A DNA stretch of 64,000 nt from Prolixibacteraceae bacterium. Lineage in GTDB: Bacteria; Bacteroidota; Bacteroidia; Bacteroidales; Prolixibacteraceae. Shown piece after piece: positions 43,931 through 52,302 of this stretch (its first letter is position 1; every line of letters begins with the position of its first letter). The notes beneath the pieces are model-generated. The model saw only the letters and a program-made list of their open reading frames with translations. It was not told where the DNA came from and did not search any database. The translations under genes and the position numbers were made by a program. The stretch is from positions 1 to 64,000 of the forward strand of contig JAIOZY010000003.1 in NCBI GenBank assembly GCA_021740385.1, read 5' to 3'.

Positions 43931-44401
43931 TTAATAGTAGGAATAAGACCATATCCAACCTCCGCCAAGAAGCAGACCGTTAATTAAACAACCCCAACCC
44001 GATTTTACTATTTGACTGCTATCGAAACCGGTGGTTAAACCAACAATGAGCATCCCTACCCAGTTAAGCAGGCAACCCCACATAAAAGCGCTGAAAATGG
44101 GCGGAGTATCTGTCATCGTTGCATTAGAGAAAGCCGAAGTAGCACTTAAATTGGCCACCAACTCGCTGTTGTTGGCCTCAAGCCCGGAATAGGTAATCCC
44201 GTCGTTTCCCCTGATCATTGTTTCCAATTCGCTCACTTCATCGAAAGCCGCGTAAATTTCAGCTTCGCTAAAGCCGGCAACCATTTCTGCTTCTTCTTCA
44301 CTAACCGCCATTGCCGGTGCGGTAGTATACGCCAATGCCTGAACACTGGTGAAAACCAGTGCCAACATTACACTAATTGTTTGCAATAAAATTTTTTTCA
44401 T
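43931..44401 (-). CDS. Tandem C-x27-C exported protein, paralog 1 (first)
   Basis: A 156-residue protein with signal peptide ending QALA. The motif FSEAEIYAAFDEVSELE is at residues 44-60, and cysteines at 110 and 138 both follow W-G. The two hydrophobic C-terminal helices end in a Trp/Tyr-rich tail (GGGWIWSYSYY). It is the first of the array on the minus strand. Nothing in the sequence suggests an enzyme. A membrane-inserting or envelope-stress peptide is possible but unproved. Confidence 0.75.
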   Translation of the reverse strand: MKKILLQTISVMLALVFTSVQALAYTTAPAMAVSEEEAEMVAGFSEAEIYAAFDEVSELETMIRGNDGITYSGLEANNSELVANLSATSAFSNATMTDTPPIFSAFMWGCLLNWVGMLIVGLTTGFDSSQIVKSGWGCLINGLLLGGGWIWSYSYY

Positions 44402-44797
44402 GTGTATAAATTCATTTTAAGTTACTTCCTGACTGTTTGATCGAAGAACTTAAACTTGAATTAATTTTCATCCCGCATGGAACTCGCAGTTATAATAGCT
44501 CTCCTTTTATGAAATATCCTGCCCTGCTCGTTTCATGATAAAAAAGTTCTTCGTTCTGCCTATGTAAAAATATGGCAATATCGGCGAATTTCAAACATTG
44601 GTTTCCAAAAAAAGCTGTTATTCAGACAAATTATAAGTAAGGTGATTTTAAACAAAGAGCCTAAGCCGTTGAATAAAAACAACATGTAGCCACATTGCCC
44701 GGAAATATATTATAAAATATATTTTCTGTTACAACCGGTTCTATTCAGAAAATTGCGCAAATGCAACCGTTTTATACATTTTTAATCAGAAAAGCTA
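44402..44797. other. Intergenic region upstream of the tandem array
   Basis: A 396-base AT-rich stretch between trpS and paralog 1. No gene, tRNA or strong hairpin is seen. An AT-only near-palindrome (around 44707-44724) is probably chance. The promoter of the array should lie here, but no exact TAnnTTTG was found on the minus strand. Confidence 0.5.
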
Positions 44798-45799
44798 CTA
44801 AAACAAGCTTTTAAAACCAATCAGTTGTTTCACCTCGTTAAGGGTTTTAAGGGCTGATTCGCATGCTTTTTCCGAACCTTCACGCGCTACTTTTGCCAGA
44901 TAGGCTTCGTCTTTCAGTATTTCATCAATCCGTGTGCGTATGGGGTTTGTGAATGCAATGATGTCTTCGGCGAGTTGTTTTTTCATATCGCCGTAGCGTA
45001 TTTCGCAACGGTTGTATAAACCATCAAAGTGTTCAACCACATCGTGTTTTGAAACAATTTTCATCAAGGTAAAAAGGTTTTCAACGGCTTCCGATTTTGG
45101 GCTGTTCTGTTCGGTTGGGCCGGTATCGGTTACGGCGCGCATCACTTTTTTACGTATCGATTTCGGGTCTTCGTAAAGGTTAATGGCGTTTCCTTCCGAT
45201 TTGCCCATTTTTCCGCTACCGTCAAGTCCGGGCACTTTTATCATGTCTTTTCCGTCGAAAGTGAAAGGGCGGGGTATGGGAAAAACCTCGCTGTTGTATA
45301 TGCGGTTAAACCGTCCGGCAAATTTACGGGCCATTTCAAGGTTCTGTTCCTGATCTTTGCCCACCGGCACAAAATTGGCCTTGTGTATAATAATATCGGC
45401 AGCCATCAGTACCGGATAGGTGAGCAGGCCCGCATTAACATTCTCGGGCTGTTTACGGGCTTTTTCCTTAAACGAGGTTGTACGCTCAAGCTCGCCAAGG
45501 TATGCGTTCATGTTCAGGAAGGTATACAGCTCGGTTACTTCGGGCACATCGCTCTGTATAAAAATGGTGGCCTTTTCGGGGTCGATACCGCAGGCGAGGT
45601 ATTCGGCCAGTACCTGTTTTACCCCTGCCTGCAGGTTTTCGGGCGTAGGATGTGTTGTAAGCGAGTGAATATCGGCAATGAAAAAGAAACAATGATAATC
45701 GTTTTGCATTCTGACGAAATTGCGCACTGCACCAAAATAATTGCCCAAATGTAAAAATCCTGTTGGCCTTATTCCACTAACAACTGTTGGTTTGTTCAT
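44798..45799 (-). CDS. trpS: Tryptophanyl-tRNA synthetase
   Basis: A 333-residue class I aminoacyl-tRNA synthetase that charges tRNA-Trp. The HIGH-like motif is HLGN in GIRPTGFLHLGNYFGA. The KMSKS-like loop is KMGKS in GSGKMGKSEGNAI. Length and motifs match bacterial TrpRS. It stands alone on the minus strand with its own promoter-like element. Confidence 0.95.
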   Translation of the reverse strand: MNKPTVVSGIRPTGFLHLGNYFGAVRNFVRMQNDYHCFFFIADIHSLTTHPTPENLQAGVKQVLAEYLACGIDPEKATIFIQSDVPEVTELYTFLNMNAYLGELERTTSFKEKARKQPENVNAGLLTYPVLMAADIIIHKANFVPVGKDQEQNLEMARKFAGRFNRIYNSEVFPIPRPFTFDGKDMIKVPGLDGSGKMGKSEGNAINLYEDPKSIRKKVMRAVTDTGPTEQNSPKSEAVENLFTLMKIVSKHDVVEHFDGLYNRCEIRYGDMKKQLAEDIIAFTNPIRTRIDEILKDEAYLAKVAREGSEKACESALKTLNEVKQLIGFKSLF

Positions 45800-45833
45800 T
45801 GCCGGAAAATTTTAAATATTTTTAAATGAGCCA

Positions 45834-45841
45834 CAAAAATA
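45834..45841 (-). promoter_or_regulatory. -7 element for trpS
   Basis: On the minus strand it reads TATTTTTG and lies 34 bases before the trpS ATG. Confidence 0.45.
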
Positions 45842-45985
45842 TAAAAAAATCACCATTCTGTTTTCTCCCGTTTTCAATGATTTATGAGCGGTAAAATTCA
45901 AAACCAATAACAAGGATAATGAATTCAGGTTATTACCGCTTAAAGAAAAATTGGGTGTGGAGATTAAAAGATTAAAAAAGTAGTG

Positions 45986-45993
45986 TAAATTTG
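45986..45993 (+). promoter_or_regulatory. -7 element for the second SPOR lipoprotein
   Basis: TAAATTTG lies 24 bases before the ATG at 46018. It overlaps the TTG of the longer open frame, which argues against that upstream start. Confidence 0.5.
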
Positions 45994-46017
45994 CAGTTTA
46001 ACGAAAAAAACAGTCAA

Positions 46018-46473
46018 ATGAAGAAGTTACTTGTTGTTTTAGTGTCCCTTTTTATAATTGCATCATGCAAAACGTCGAAAAAAGCCGTTTCGGAGCCTGA
46101 ACCTGTAAAGGAAGAACTGGTTGTTGAAGTAGTGGAAGAACCGGTTGAAGAACCCGTTGCAGAAGAAGTTGAAGAACCCATCATTATTAAAACCGAGGAG
46201 GTTGAAATTATTGAAGAGGAAAAGCCACCGGTAAAACCAACCTACGATTTTTTTGTAATCATCGGGAGTTTTAAAAACCCGGCCAATGCCGAAAATTACA
46301 AAGCCGATATGGGCGATAAAGGGTTTACACCTGTGTTGCTTTCAACCGATTCAGGTTTTCTGCGGGTAGCTGTCGATCAAACCAACTCAGAAGAAGATGC
46401 CCGTACCTTCATTAAGAGAATAAGGGAAAAATATCCCGAGCACAAGGATGTTTGGCTGCTAAAGAAAAAATAG
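46018..46473 (+). CDS. SPOR-domain lipoprotein
   Basis: A 151-residue protein. The signal peptide ends in the lipobox IIASC (Cys17). A long Glu/Val/Pro-rich linker (residues 25-75, with repeated VEEP units) is followed by a SPOR-like domain from YDFFVIIGSFKNPANAENYK to the end. It probably binds denuded peptidoglycan. It resembles the protein at 10.9 kb in design. It stands alone and is convergent with the TonB receptor gene. Confidence 0.75.
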   Translation: MKKLLVVLVSLFIIASCKTSKKAVSEPEPVKEELVVEVVEEPVEEPVAEEVEEPIIIKTEEVEIIEEEKPPVKPTYDFFVIIGSFKNPANAENYKADMGDKGFTPVLLSTDSGFLRVAVDQTNSEEDARTFIKRIREKYPEHKDVWLLKKK

Positions 46474-46517
46474 GAAAAGAATTTCCCCCGCAGCAAAGAG
46501 ACTGTGTGAAATTGAAA

Positions 46518-48899
46518 TTAAAATTCTAAAATGATCCCCAGCGTGGGCAACACGGTCCCTACTTTATTTTCAACCCTTCGCAACTGATAACGAAGCCCGT
46601 TGTCGGTTTTAATAAAATTGCCATCGTCATCTTTTTCCCTTACAATTATATCGTTGCTTTCGGCCTGAAAGTTATAGGCATTCTGTATGTCGATGTAAAC
46701 CTTTAATGTTAATTTTTTCAGGTAGAATGCTTTATCAGCCCTGATATCGAGCTGGTGGAAAGCACCAAAACGTTCGCTGTTAATGTTATCGAAATCGAAA
46801 TAGGGCCCGCCAATGGCATCCCACGCGGGAACGATTTCCGACACTTCAAGGTCGTAAGGCGTGTAGGGCAATCCGCCCACAAAACGCCATTTTGCCCCAA
46901 ATGTCCAGTTTCCTTTGATTTTATACGTAGCAAAAGCAGTAAGTAAATGGCGGCTGTCCCAGGTTGTAGGTATGTATTCGCCGGTTTCGGGATCTTCAAA
47001 TTCACTTCTTACATAGGTATACGAAAAGTTTCCGTTCAGGTTTTTTTGGTTGTTAACCCGCGCAAAAACCTCAAAACCATATGCCCTGCCCGTTCCGGTC
47101 GAAACCACTTCTTCGTCGCCCAACACACCGTAGTCGGCTCCTTTGTTGGCAAGGCTTATCTTGTCGTTAACCGAGAAGGGGTATTGGCTGTAATTTTTCA
47201 GGAACCCTTCTACCGAGAACTGGAATATTTGTTCCGGTTTATACTCAACACCGGCAATGTACTGGTCGACCCTGATGTATTTCAGGTTGTTCTCCTTGTT
47301 CACAAAAACATCGTCGCGTTTAAAGCCAAGCGAGGTATAGGGCGGAAGCTGGTAATAGCGGCCCGTATTGGCGTTAATGCTCAGTTCGTCGGTAATGTTG
47401 TACGAAACCGAGAGTCGGGGCGAAAACTGGTCGAGGGGGTTGGCCATGCTTTCGGAATAAGTATTTCCGTCGAAACGTGTACCAACTGAAACCACCAGGT
47501 CGTTGGCTAAAAAGTTTTTGCTCGCCTGTGCAAACAGCCCGTATTTTTGCAGGTTAATATCGGTACTGTAATTAATTTCGTTGAGCTTGCCGCCAAAAAA
47601 CCTTTTCTGATAGGTATCGTTGGTATAACGCACCAGTTCGGCATTTACACCGTAATTGAATTTGAATGATTTTACCCGGTTGGTATTCTCAATCCGCAGT
47701 TTATTTTCAATTTCCCGCGATTTATAGTCGAGCGAAAGGTTTTCGGTATCCGATTCATCGTTATCGATATATTTATACGATTCGTTGTTCAGGAAATTCC
47801 GGCTCAGGGCAACACTCAGGAAGCCATTTTCATGAAAGTGTTTGTAAATGCCGCCAATGGTGTACGTCCATTGTTCATTTACTGGTATTGATGTAAGTAT
47901 GAAATCCTGTTGTTCATCGGGTTCTTCAATACCCAGATTCAGGGCAAATTCATCGATAGCCCCCAGGCCGATGAAGGTAATTTCGTTTTGCTGATCGATG
48001 CGGGTACGCACCTTAAACTGAAAATCGTTAAATGTTGGCAAAAAAGGTAGTTCGATTAAACTAAACAGAAATTGCAGGTACGAGCGGCGTGCCGAGGCAA
48101 TAAACGTTGTTTTTTCGCCCAGCGGCCCGTCAAAAGTAGCACTCACTTCCGAAGCACCGAGTGAGGCACTGAATTTCAGCTTTTCGCTATTCCCGTCAAC
48201 CTGGTTAAATTCGAGTATCCCGCTCAGGGCGTCGTTCCTGTTCGAGGGGAAAGCACCGGCGTAATATTTCACTTCGCGGATAAAATCAGCATTAATAATA
48301 CCAACCGGTCCGCCCGAAGCGCCCTGGGTCGCAAAATGGTTGATATTGGGAACTTCAATTCCGTCTAAGTAAAAAACACTCTCGGAAGGCCCGCCCCCAC
48401 GAATAATAATGTCGTTGCGAAATGCAGGTGTGGATGCAACGCCGGGGAACGACTGGATTACTTTTGAAATGTCGCGGTTGGCACCCGGGTTGGTTTCAAT
48501 TTCGCCAATGCCGATGCTCCGCAGTGAAACGGGGCTTTCTTCGGTTTTCCTGAAGGGGCTGGCCGTTACGGTAACCTCTGCCAGCTCGGTATCGGCCTCC
48601 TGCATGGTAATTTCAACATTGGCCACGTTGGCATTGCTTATTTCAATTTCTGATGATATGGCTGCGTTATAACCAATAAACGATGTTGTAAGCCTGATGA
48701 AACCGGGTTCGAGGCCAAAAATCTGGAAATTCCCGTCGAGGTCGGTAACGGCCCCTTTGGTTGTTCCCATCACAACCACGTTAACAAACGGCAGGGGTTC
48801 GTTCGAATCGGCATCGAGCACACGGCCTTTAACAACTCCCTCCTGTGCCCATAACATAACGGTTAAGAGCAAAAATAATAATGTATATATAACCTTCAT
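46518..48899 (-). CDS. TonB-dependent outer-membrane receptor
   Basis: A 793-residue outer-membrane protein. The signal peptide (ending LWAQ) is followed by a carboxypeptidase-like regulatory domain (residues 20-105: VVKGRVLDADSNEPLPFVNV). The plug has R-N-D-I-I-I-R-G-G-G-P-S-E-S-V near residue 165, and the rest is a 22-strand barrel ending in Phe. The cargo is unknown; it is not of the longer SusC type. A 249-residue lipoprotein is encoded seven bases upstream on the same strand and is its likely partner. Confidence 0.86.
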   Translation of the reverse strand: MKVIYTLLFLLLTVMLWAQEGVVKGRVLDADSNEPLPFVNVVVMGTTKGAVTDLDGNFQIFGLEPGFIRLTTSFIGYNAAISSEIEISNANVANVEITMQEADTELAEVTVTASPFRKTEESPVSLRSIGIGEIETNPGANRDISKVIQSFPGVASTPAFRNDIIIRGGGPSESVFYLDGIEVPNINHFATQGASGGPVGIINADFIREVKYYAGAFPSNRNDALSGILEFNQVDGNSEKLKFSASLGASEVSATFDGPLGEKTTFIASARRSYLQFLFSLIELPFLPTFNDFQFKVRTRIDQQNEITFIGLGAIDEFALNLGIEEPDEQQDFILTSIPVNEQWTYTIGGIYKHFHENGFLSVALSRNFLNNESYKYIDNDESDTENLSLDYKSREIENKLRIENTNRVKSFKFNYGVNAELVRYTNDTYQKRFFGGKLNEINYSTDINLQKYGLFAQASKNFLANDLVVSVGTRFDGNTYSESMANPLDQFSPRLSVSYNITDELSINANTGRYYQLPPYTSLGFKRDDVFVNKENNLKYIRVDQYIAGVEYKPEQIFQFSVEGFLKNYSQYPFSVNDKISLANKGADYGVLGDEEVVSTGTGRAYGFEVFARVNNQKNLNGNFSYTYVRSEFEDPETGEYIPTTWDSRHLLTAFATYKIKGNWTFGAKWRFVGGLPYTPYDLEVSEIVPAWDAIGGPYFDFDNINSERFGAFHQLDIRADKAFYLKKLTLKVYIDIQNAYNFQAESNDIIVREKDDDGNFIKTDNGLRYQLRRVENKVGTVLPTLGIILEF

Positions 48900-48906
48900 G
48901 GATAAT

Positions 48907-49656
48907 TTACTTTTTCACAATGATTTTAACTTTTGAAACAATCTCCAATGCTGTTGTAAAGGTCGATAAATCGGTGTAAAGCCAACCGTCTTTACCGGCA
49001 TAATGACCGTGCCCTATGGGGTTCATGTAATATTCATCGAATGGCCCCTCGAGGTCGATAACAGCAGCATAAACCAGCGATGGCTGGCAGGAATAGTTAT
49101 AATCGGGTTCGCCCGGGAATTTTTCGTTGTGCCAATATTCGTTCCAGTCCCAGGGCTGGTTAATTTCCATCAGCACCCTGAATTTTTGGGGCACCTCAAC
49201 AGGACTGGCTGTACTGAGCGAAAAATCGCCCCTCGGTGTTGCCGCGGTAATGGCGTCGGGCACCGGGTAATCGGGCGTAGGTAATAAAACGTTCTCTTCG
49301 GTTGTGGGTAGTCGTTTGTGCAGCCAGTAAGGCAGCGAAGATGGATTCTGCGATGGCCCGGGTGTCGCATCCCATTTACCATGCTCGGGCCGTGCATGGC
49401 CATAAACCCCCGTACCGAGCGATTTGGTCACGTACAAGGTTTCAAGGTAGTTTCCCTCAAGGTCTTCGATCCAAAAAGCAAACGTGGGATGGTTGTGGTA
49501 CTTCCCTTTCTGAAATTCAATTTCAATGGGCAGGCCTGAAATGCCCGTATGGGTTTGGATGTATTCCTTTTCAGGTTCAGAAACCTTTTTGTGCGCCGTG
49601 CAACCGGCCGCTAAAACCAATATTAAAATGATGGTTATGGTATGCCTTATCTTCAT
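48907..49656 (-). CDS. Lipoprotein upstream of TonB receptor, DUF2271-like
   Basis: A 249-residue exported protein with lipobox LAAGC (Cys19). The first half has FAFWIEDLEGNYLETLYVTKS, reminiscent of DUF2271, with Trp/Pro-rich loops after it. The second half has a long aromatic loop region (EINQPWDWNEYWHNEKF). It begins the operon with the TonB receptor (7-base gap). Function unknown; it may be a surface or periplasmic binding partner. Confidence 0.6.
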   Translation of the reverse strand: MKIRHTITIILILVLAAGCTAHKKVSEPEKEYIQTHTGISGLPIEIEFQKGKYHNHPTFAFWIEDLEGNYLETLYVTKSLGTGVYGHARPEHGKWDATPGPSQNPSSLPYWLHKRLPTTEENVLLPTPDYPVPDAITAATPRGDFSLSTASPVEVPQKFRVLMEINQPWDWNEYWHNEKFPGEPDYNYSCQPSLVYAAVIDLEGPFDEYYMNPIGHGHYAGKDGWLYTDLSTFTTALEIVSKVKIIVKK

Positions 49657-49888
49657 AGCGTTAATCGATTTATTAAACTCATTTTTTCAAAAGTTTTCAT
49701 TTATAAACAAAAGATACGTAAAAACGTTCGTTTTTCAATATTAAAAAAGTATTAGATTATGATTAACTTGTTTCAGGGCACATAATATTAATGCTTTAGG
49801 ATATTTCGATTTAACTTATCAAAATATTGGGAACCCGCTTCATGCCATTAAACAACGCGTAACACGATACACAATCGGTGCTTTTTGC

Positions 49889-49896
49889 TAAATTTG
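49889..49896 (+). promoter_or_regulatory. -7 element of dgt, four bases before the ATG
   Basis: TAAATTTG is followed by AGGC and then the ATG at 49901. Transcription would begin at or next to the start codon, giving a leaderless mRNA. Confidence 0.5.
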
Positions 49897-49900
49897 AGGC

Positions 49901-51226
49901 ATGGAGTGGCAGCATCTTTTATCGGTAAAACGGTTAGGTAAACCTTCCTCGGGCACGATTAACGAAGAATCGCGCACCGAGTTTCAGCGCGATTACGACC
50001 GCCTGATTTTTTCGTCACCCTTCCGGAGGCTTCAAAACAAAACACAGGTTTTTCCCCTGCCGGGCAGCGTATTTGTCCATAACCGCCTCACCCATAGCCT
50101 CGAGGTTGCCAGCGTGGGCCGCTCGCTGGGAAACATGCTTTCGGCATACATTGAAAGAAAGGGGATAGAACACCCGTTGCTGGGCGAAATGGGTTCGGTG
50201 GTAGCCGCTGCCTGCCTGGCGCACGATATGGGGAACCCCCCGTTTGGGCATTCGGGCGAAGATGCTATCAAAGGGTTTTTTCATAACGGTAAAGGCAAAC
50301 CGATGGTTGCCGGTATTGAGCCGGCAAAAAAATCCGACCTGGCACTTTTCGATGGCAATGCCAACGCCTTCAGGCTTTTAACACACCAGTTTAACGGGCG
50401 TCGAAAAGGCGGGTATGCCCTCACGTACACTATGTTAGCATCTATTGTAAAATATCCCTATGAATCACCTTTGGCTAACAAACCCAAATTCGGATTCTTC
50501 CAGTCCGAAAAACAAATTTTCAGCGAAATTGCCCGAGAACTGGGCGTGCTGAAAATGAATGCCGAAGGATTAATGTATGCCCGCCACCCGCTGGTATACC
50601 TGGTTGAAGCCGCCGACGATATTTGTTACCAGATTATGGATATTGAAGATGCGCATAAGCTGAAAATCCTGTCGTACAACGAAACAAAAGAGCTGTATCT
50701 GAATTTTTACAACCGGAAAGAAGATGCCCCAAAATTAAAAAACATCGAAAAAACGCTGAAAGATGTTACCGATGCCAACGAACAAATTGCCTATTTGCGG
50801 GCCGGTGTAATCGGTTTGCTGGTGAATAATTGTATTGGTGCATTTATCGAAAACGAAGAAGCCATCATGAAAGGCGGTTTTAACAGTCAGCTTATGAAGT
50901 GCATCACACCGGTAGCCCTGCAGGCCATGAAACAAGTTGCCCACGTTTCGGTCAACCGGGTTTACTGCCATCCGTCGGTTATTGAAATTGAACTGGCTGG
51001 TTACAAAATCATTTCTACCTTACTGCAACATTTTACCGAAGCTGCGCTGACCAACAGTCATTATGGAAAAAAGCTGATGAAACTTTTTCCATCGCAGTAC
51101 CTTACAGAAAAAGCCGATACGTATTCAACAATTCAGTCGGTGGTCGATTATGTTTCAGGAATGACCGATTTGTACGCCCTTGAATTGTACCGGAAAATTA
51201 CCGGGATCAGTTTGCCTAAATTGTAA
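49901..51226 (+). CDS. dgt: Deoxyguanosinetriphosphate triphosphohydrolase
   Basis: A 441-residue HD-domain enzyme that cleaves dGTP (or other dNTPs) to the nucleoside and tripolyphosphate. FSSPFRRLQNKTQVF and NRLTHSLEVASVGRSL carry the first metal His, and AAACLAHDMGNPPFGHSGEDA the HD pair. EAADDICYQIMDIEDAHK (near residue 235) carries the last Asp. The ATG follows a -7 element by four bases. dNTPase activity also counters phages in some bacteria, but that is inference here. A DUF58 gene follows by 48 bases. Confidence 0.92.
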   Translation: MEWQHLLSVKRLGKPSSGTINEESRTEFQRDYDRLIFSSPFRRLQNKTQVFPLPGSVFVHNRLTHSLEVASVGRSLGNMLSAYIERKGIEHPLLGEMGSVVAAACLAHDMGNPPFGHSGEDAIKGFFHNGKGKPMVAGIEPAKKSDLALFDGNANAFRLLTHQFNGRRKGGYALTYTMLASIVKYPYESPLANKPKFGFFQSEKQIFSEIARELGVLKMNAEGLMYARHPLVYLVEAADDICYQIMDIEDAHKLKILSYNETKELYLNFYNRKEDAPKLKNIEKTLKDVTDANEQIAYLRAGVIGLLVNNCIGAFIENEEAIMKGGFNSQLMKCITPVALQAMKQVAHVSVNRVYCHPSVIEIELAGYKIISTLLQHFTEAALTNSHYGKKLMKLFPSQYLTEKADTYSTIQSVVDYVSGMTDLYALELYRKITGISLPKL

Positions 51227-51233
51227 TGATCCG

Positions 51234-51266
51234 TTTGGTTGTTTTCTTCAAAAAGTAGTACTTTCG
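51234..51266 (+). promoter_or_regulatory. Bacteroidota promoter for the DUF58 gene
   Basis: TTTG at 51234-51237 and TACTTTCG at 51259-51266 are separated by 21 bases, close to the TTTG-N19-21-TAnnTTTG consensus. The ATG at 51275 is eight bases on, so the leader is very short. Confidence 0.5.
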
Positions 51267-51274
51267 GGCAATAA

Positions 51275-52213
51275 ATGGAATACATAACCAACTTACATAA
51301 TTTAGAAGAATTTCAGGATTTCGACAACCTGGAACTGATTGCCAAAGAGGTGGTCGAAGGCTTTATTACCGGGTTGCACCGCAGTCCCTTTCACGGGTTT
51401 TCGGCCGAATTTTCGGAACACCGGCAGTACAACGAAGGCGAGTCGACCAAAAACATCGACTGGAAACTATATGGCCGTACCGAACGGGTATATGTAAAGC
51501 AATTTGAAGAGGAAACCAACCTGCGCTGCCAACTGGTAATCGACACCTCTTCATCGATGCTGTTTCCCTACAGGAAAGGCAAAAAGCTCCAGTTAAACAA
51601 GCTTTCTTTTTCGGTTTATTGTGCCGCTGCTATAATATACATGCTGCGCCGCCAGCGCGATGCTTCCGGTCTGAGTCTTTTTTCCGAAAAACTTGATTTC
51701 CATGCCGATGCCCGCTTATCATCGGTGCACCTCGATTTATTATACAGCCACCTTAGCCGCCTGCTGAAACCTGAAGAAACCGGGTTAAAGCGCACAACAA
51801 ATGCCGTGGAGGTATTGCACCAAATTGCCGAAAACATTCACAAACGTTCGCTGGTTGTCATTTTTTCCGACATGCTTGAAGACATTGGCCCCGATGCCAT
51901 TTACCATGCATTGCAACACCTGCGTTACAACAAACACGAGGTGGTTCTTTTTCATGTAACCGACAAGCAGCACGAAGAAGAGTTGGTTTATTCCAACCGC
52001 CCGCATAAATTCATCGACCTAGAAACCGGGGAGATGATCAGGCTGAAACCCCAGGAAGTAAAAAAACAATACGCCCAAATGATGAAAGCCCGTGTTGACG
52101 ACCTGAAACTGAAATGCGGCCAGTACCAGATCGATATCATCGAAGCCGATATTAACGACAATTTCCGGCATGTATTGCACTCATATCTTATTAAACGGGG
52201 CAAGCTGGGCTAA
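51275..52213 (+). CDS. DUF58-family protein
   Basis: A 312-residue protein matching the short DUF58/VWA-like type that accompanies MoxR ATPases. G-E-S-T-K-N-I-D-W-K-L-Y is the DUF58 signature. LVIDTSSSM (near residue 93) is a MIDAS-like motif for metal. No transmembrane segment is seen. The MoxR partner is not in the window; dgt is upstream. Role likely in chaperone-like assembly, but not proved. Confidence 0.85.
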   Translation: MEYITNLHNLEEFQDFDNLELIAKEVVEGFITGLHRSPFHGFSAEFSEHRQYNEGESTKNIDWKLYGRTERVYVKQFEEETNLRCQLVIDTSSSMLFPYRKGKKLQLNKLSFSVYCAAAIIYMLRRQRDASGLSLFSEKLDFHADARLSSVHLDLLYSHLSRLLKPEETGLKRTTNAVEVLHQIAENIHKRSLVVIFSDMLEDIGPDAIYHALQHLRYNKHEVVLFHVTDKQHEEELVYSNRPHKFIDLETGEMIRLKPQEVKKQYAQMMKARVDDLKLKCGQYQIDIIEADINDNFRHVLHSYLIKRGKLG

Positions 52214-52229
52214 AACACACCCAGGAAAA

Positions 52230-52256
52230 AAACCCGAAGGAATACCTCCGGGTTTT
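52230..52256. terminator. Bidirectional terminator between DUF58 and PL9 genes
   Basis: AAACCCG and CGGGTTT pair around a second short stem (AGG/CCT) with an AATA loop. A-rich and T-rich flanks allow use from both strands by the convergent genes. Confidence 0.75.
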
Positions 52257-52302
52257 AAACTACGAAAACTAACTACTTATTATAACTGCTGCTCTTCGTT
52301 AT

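Noticed and set aside
44707-44724. AT-only near-palindrome upstream of the tandem array
   Set aside because: It has only A and T in an AT-rich stretch, so chance is likely. No repeat or terminator context is seen.
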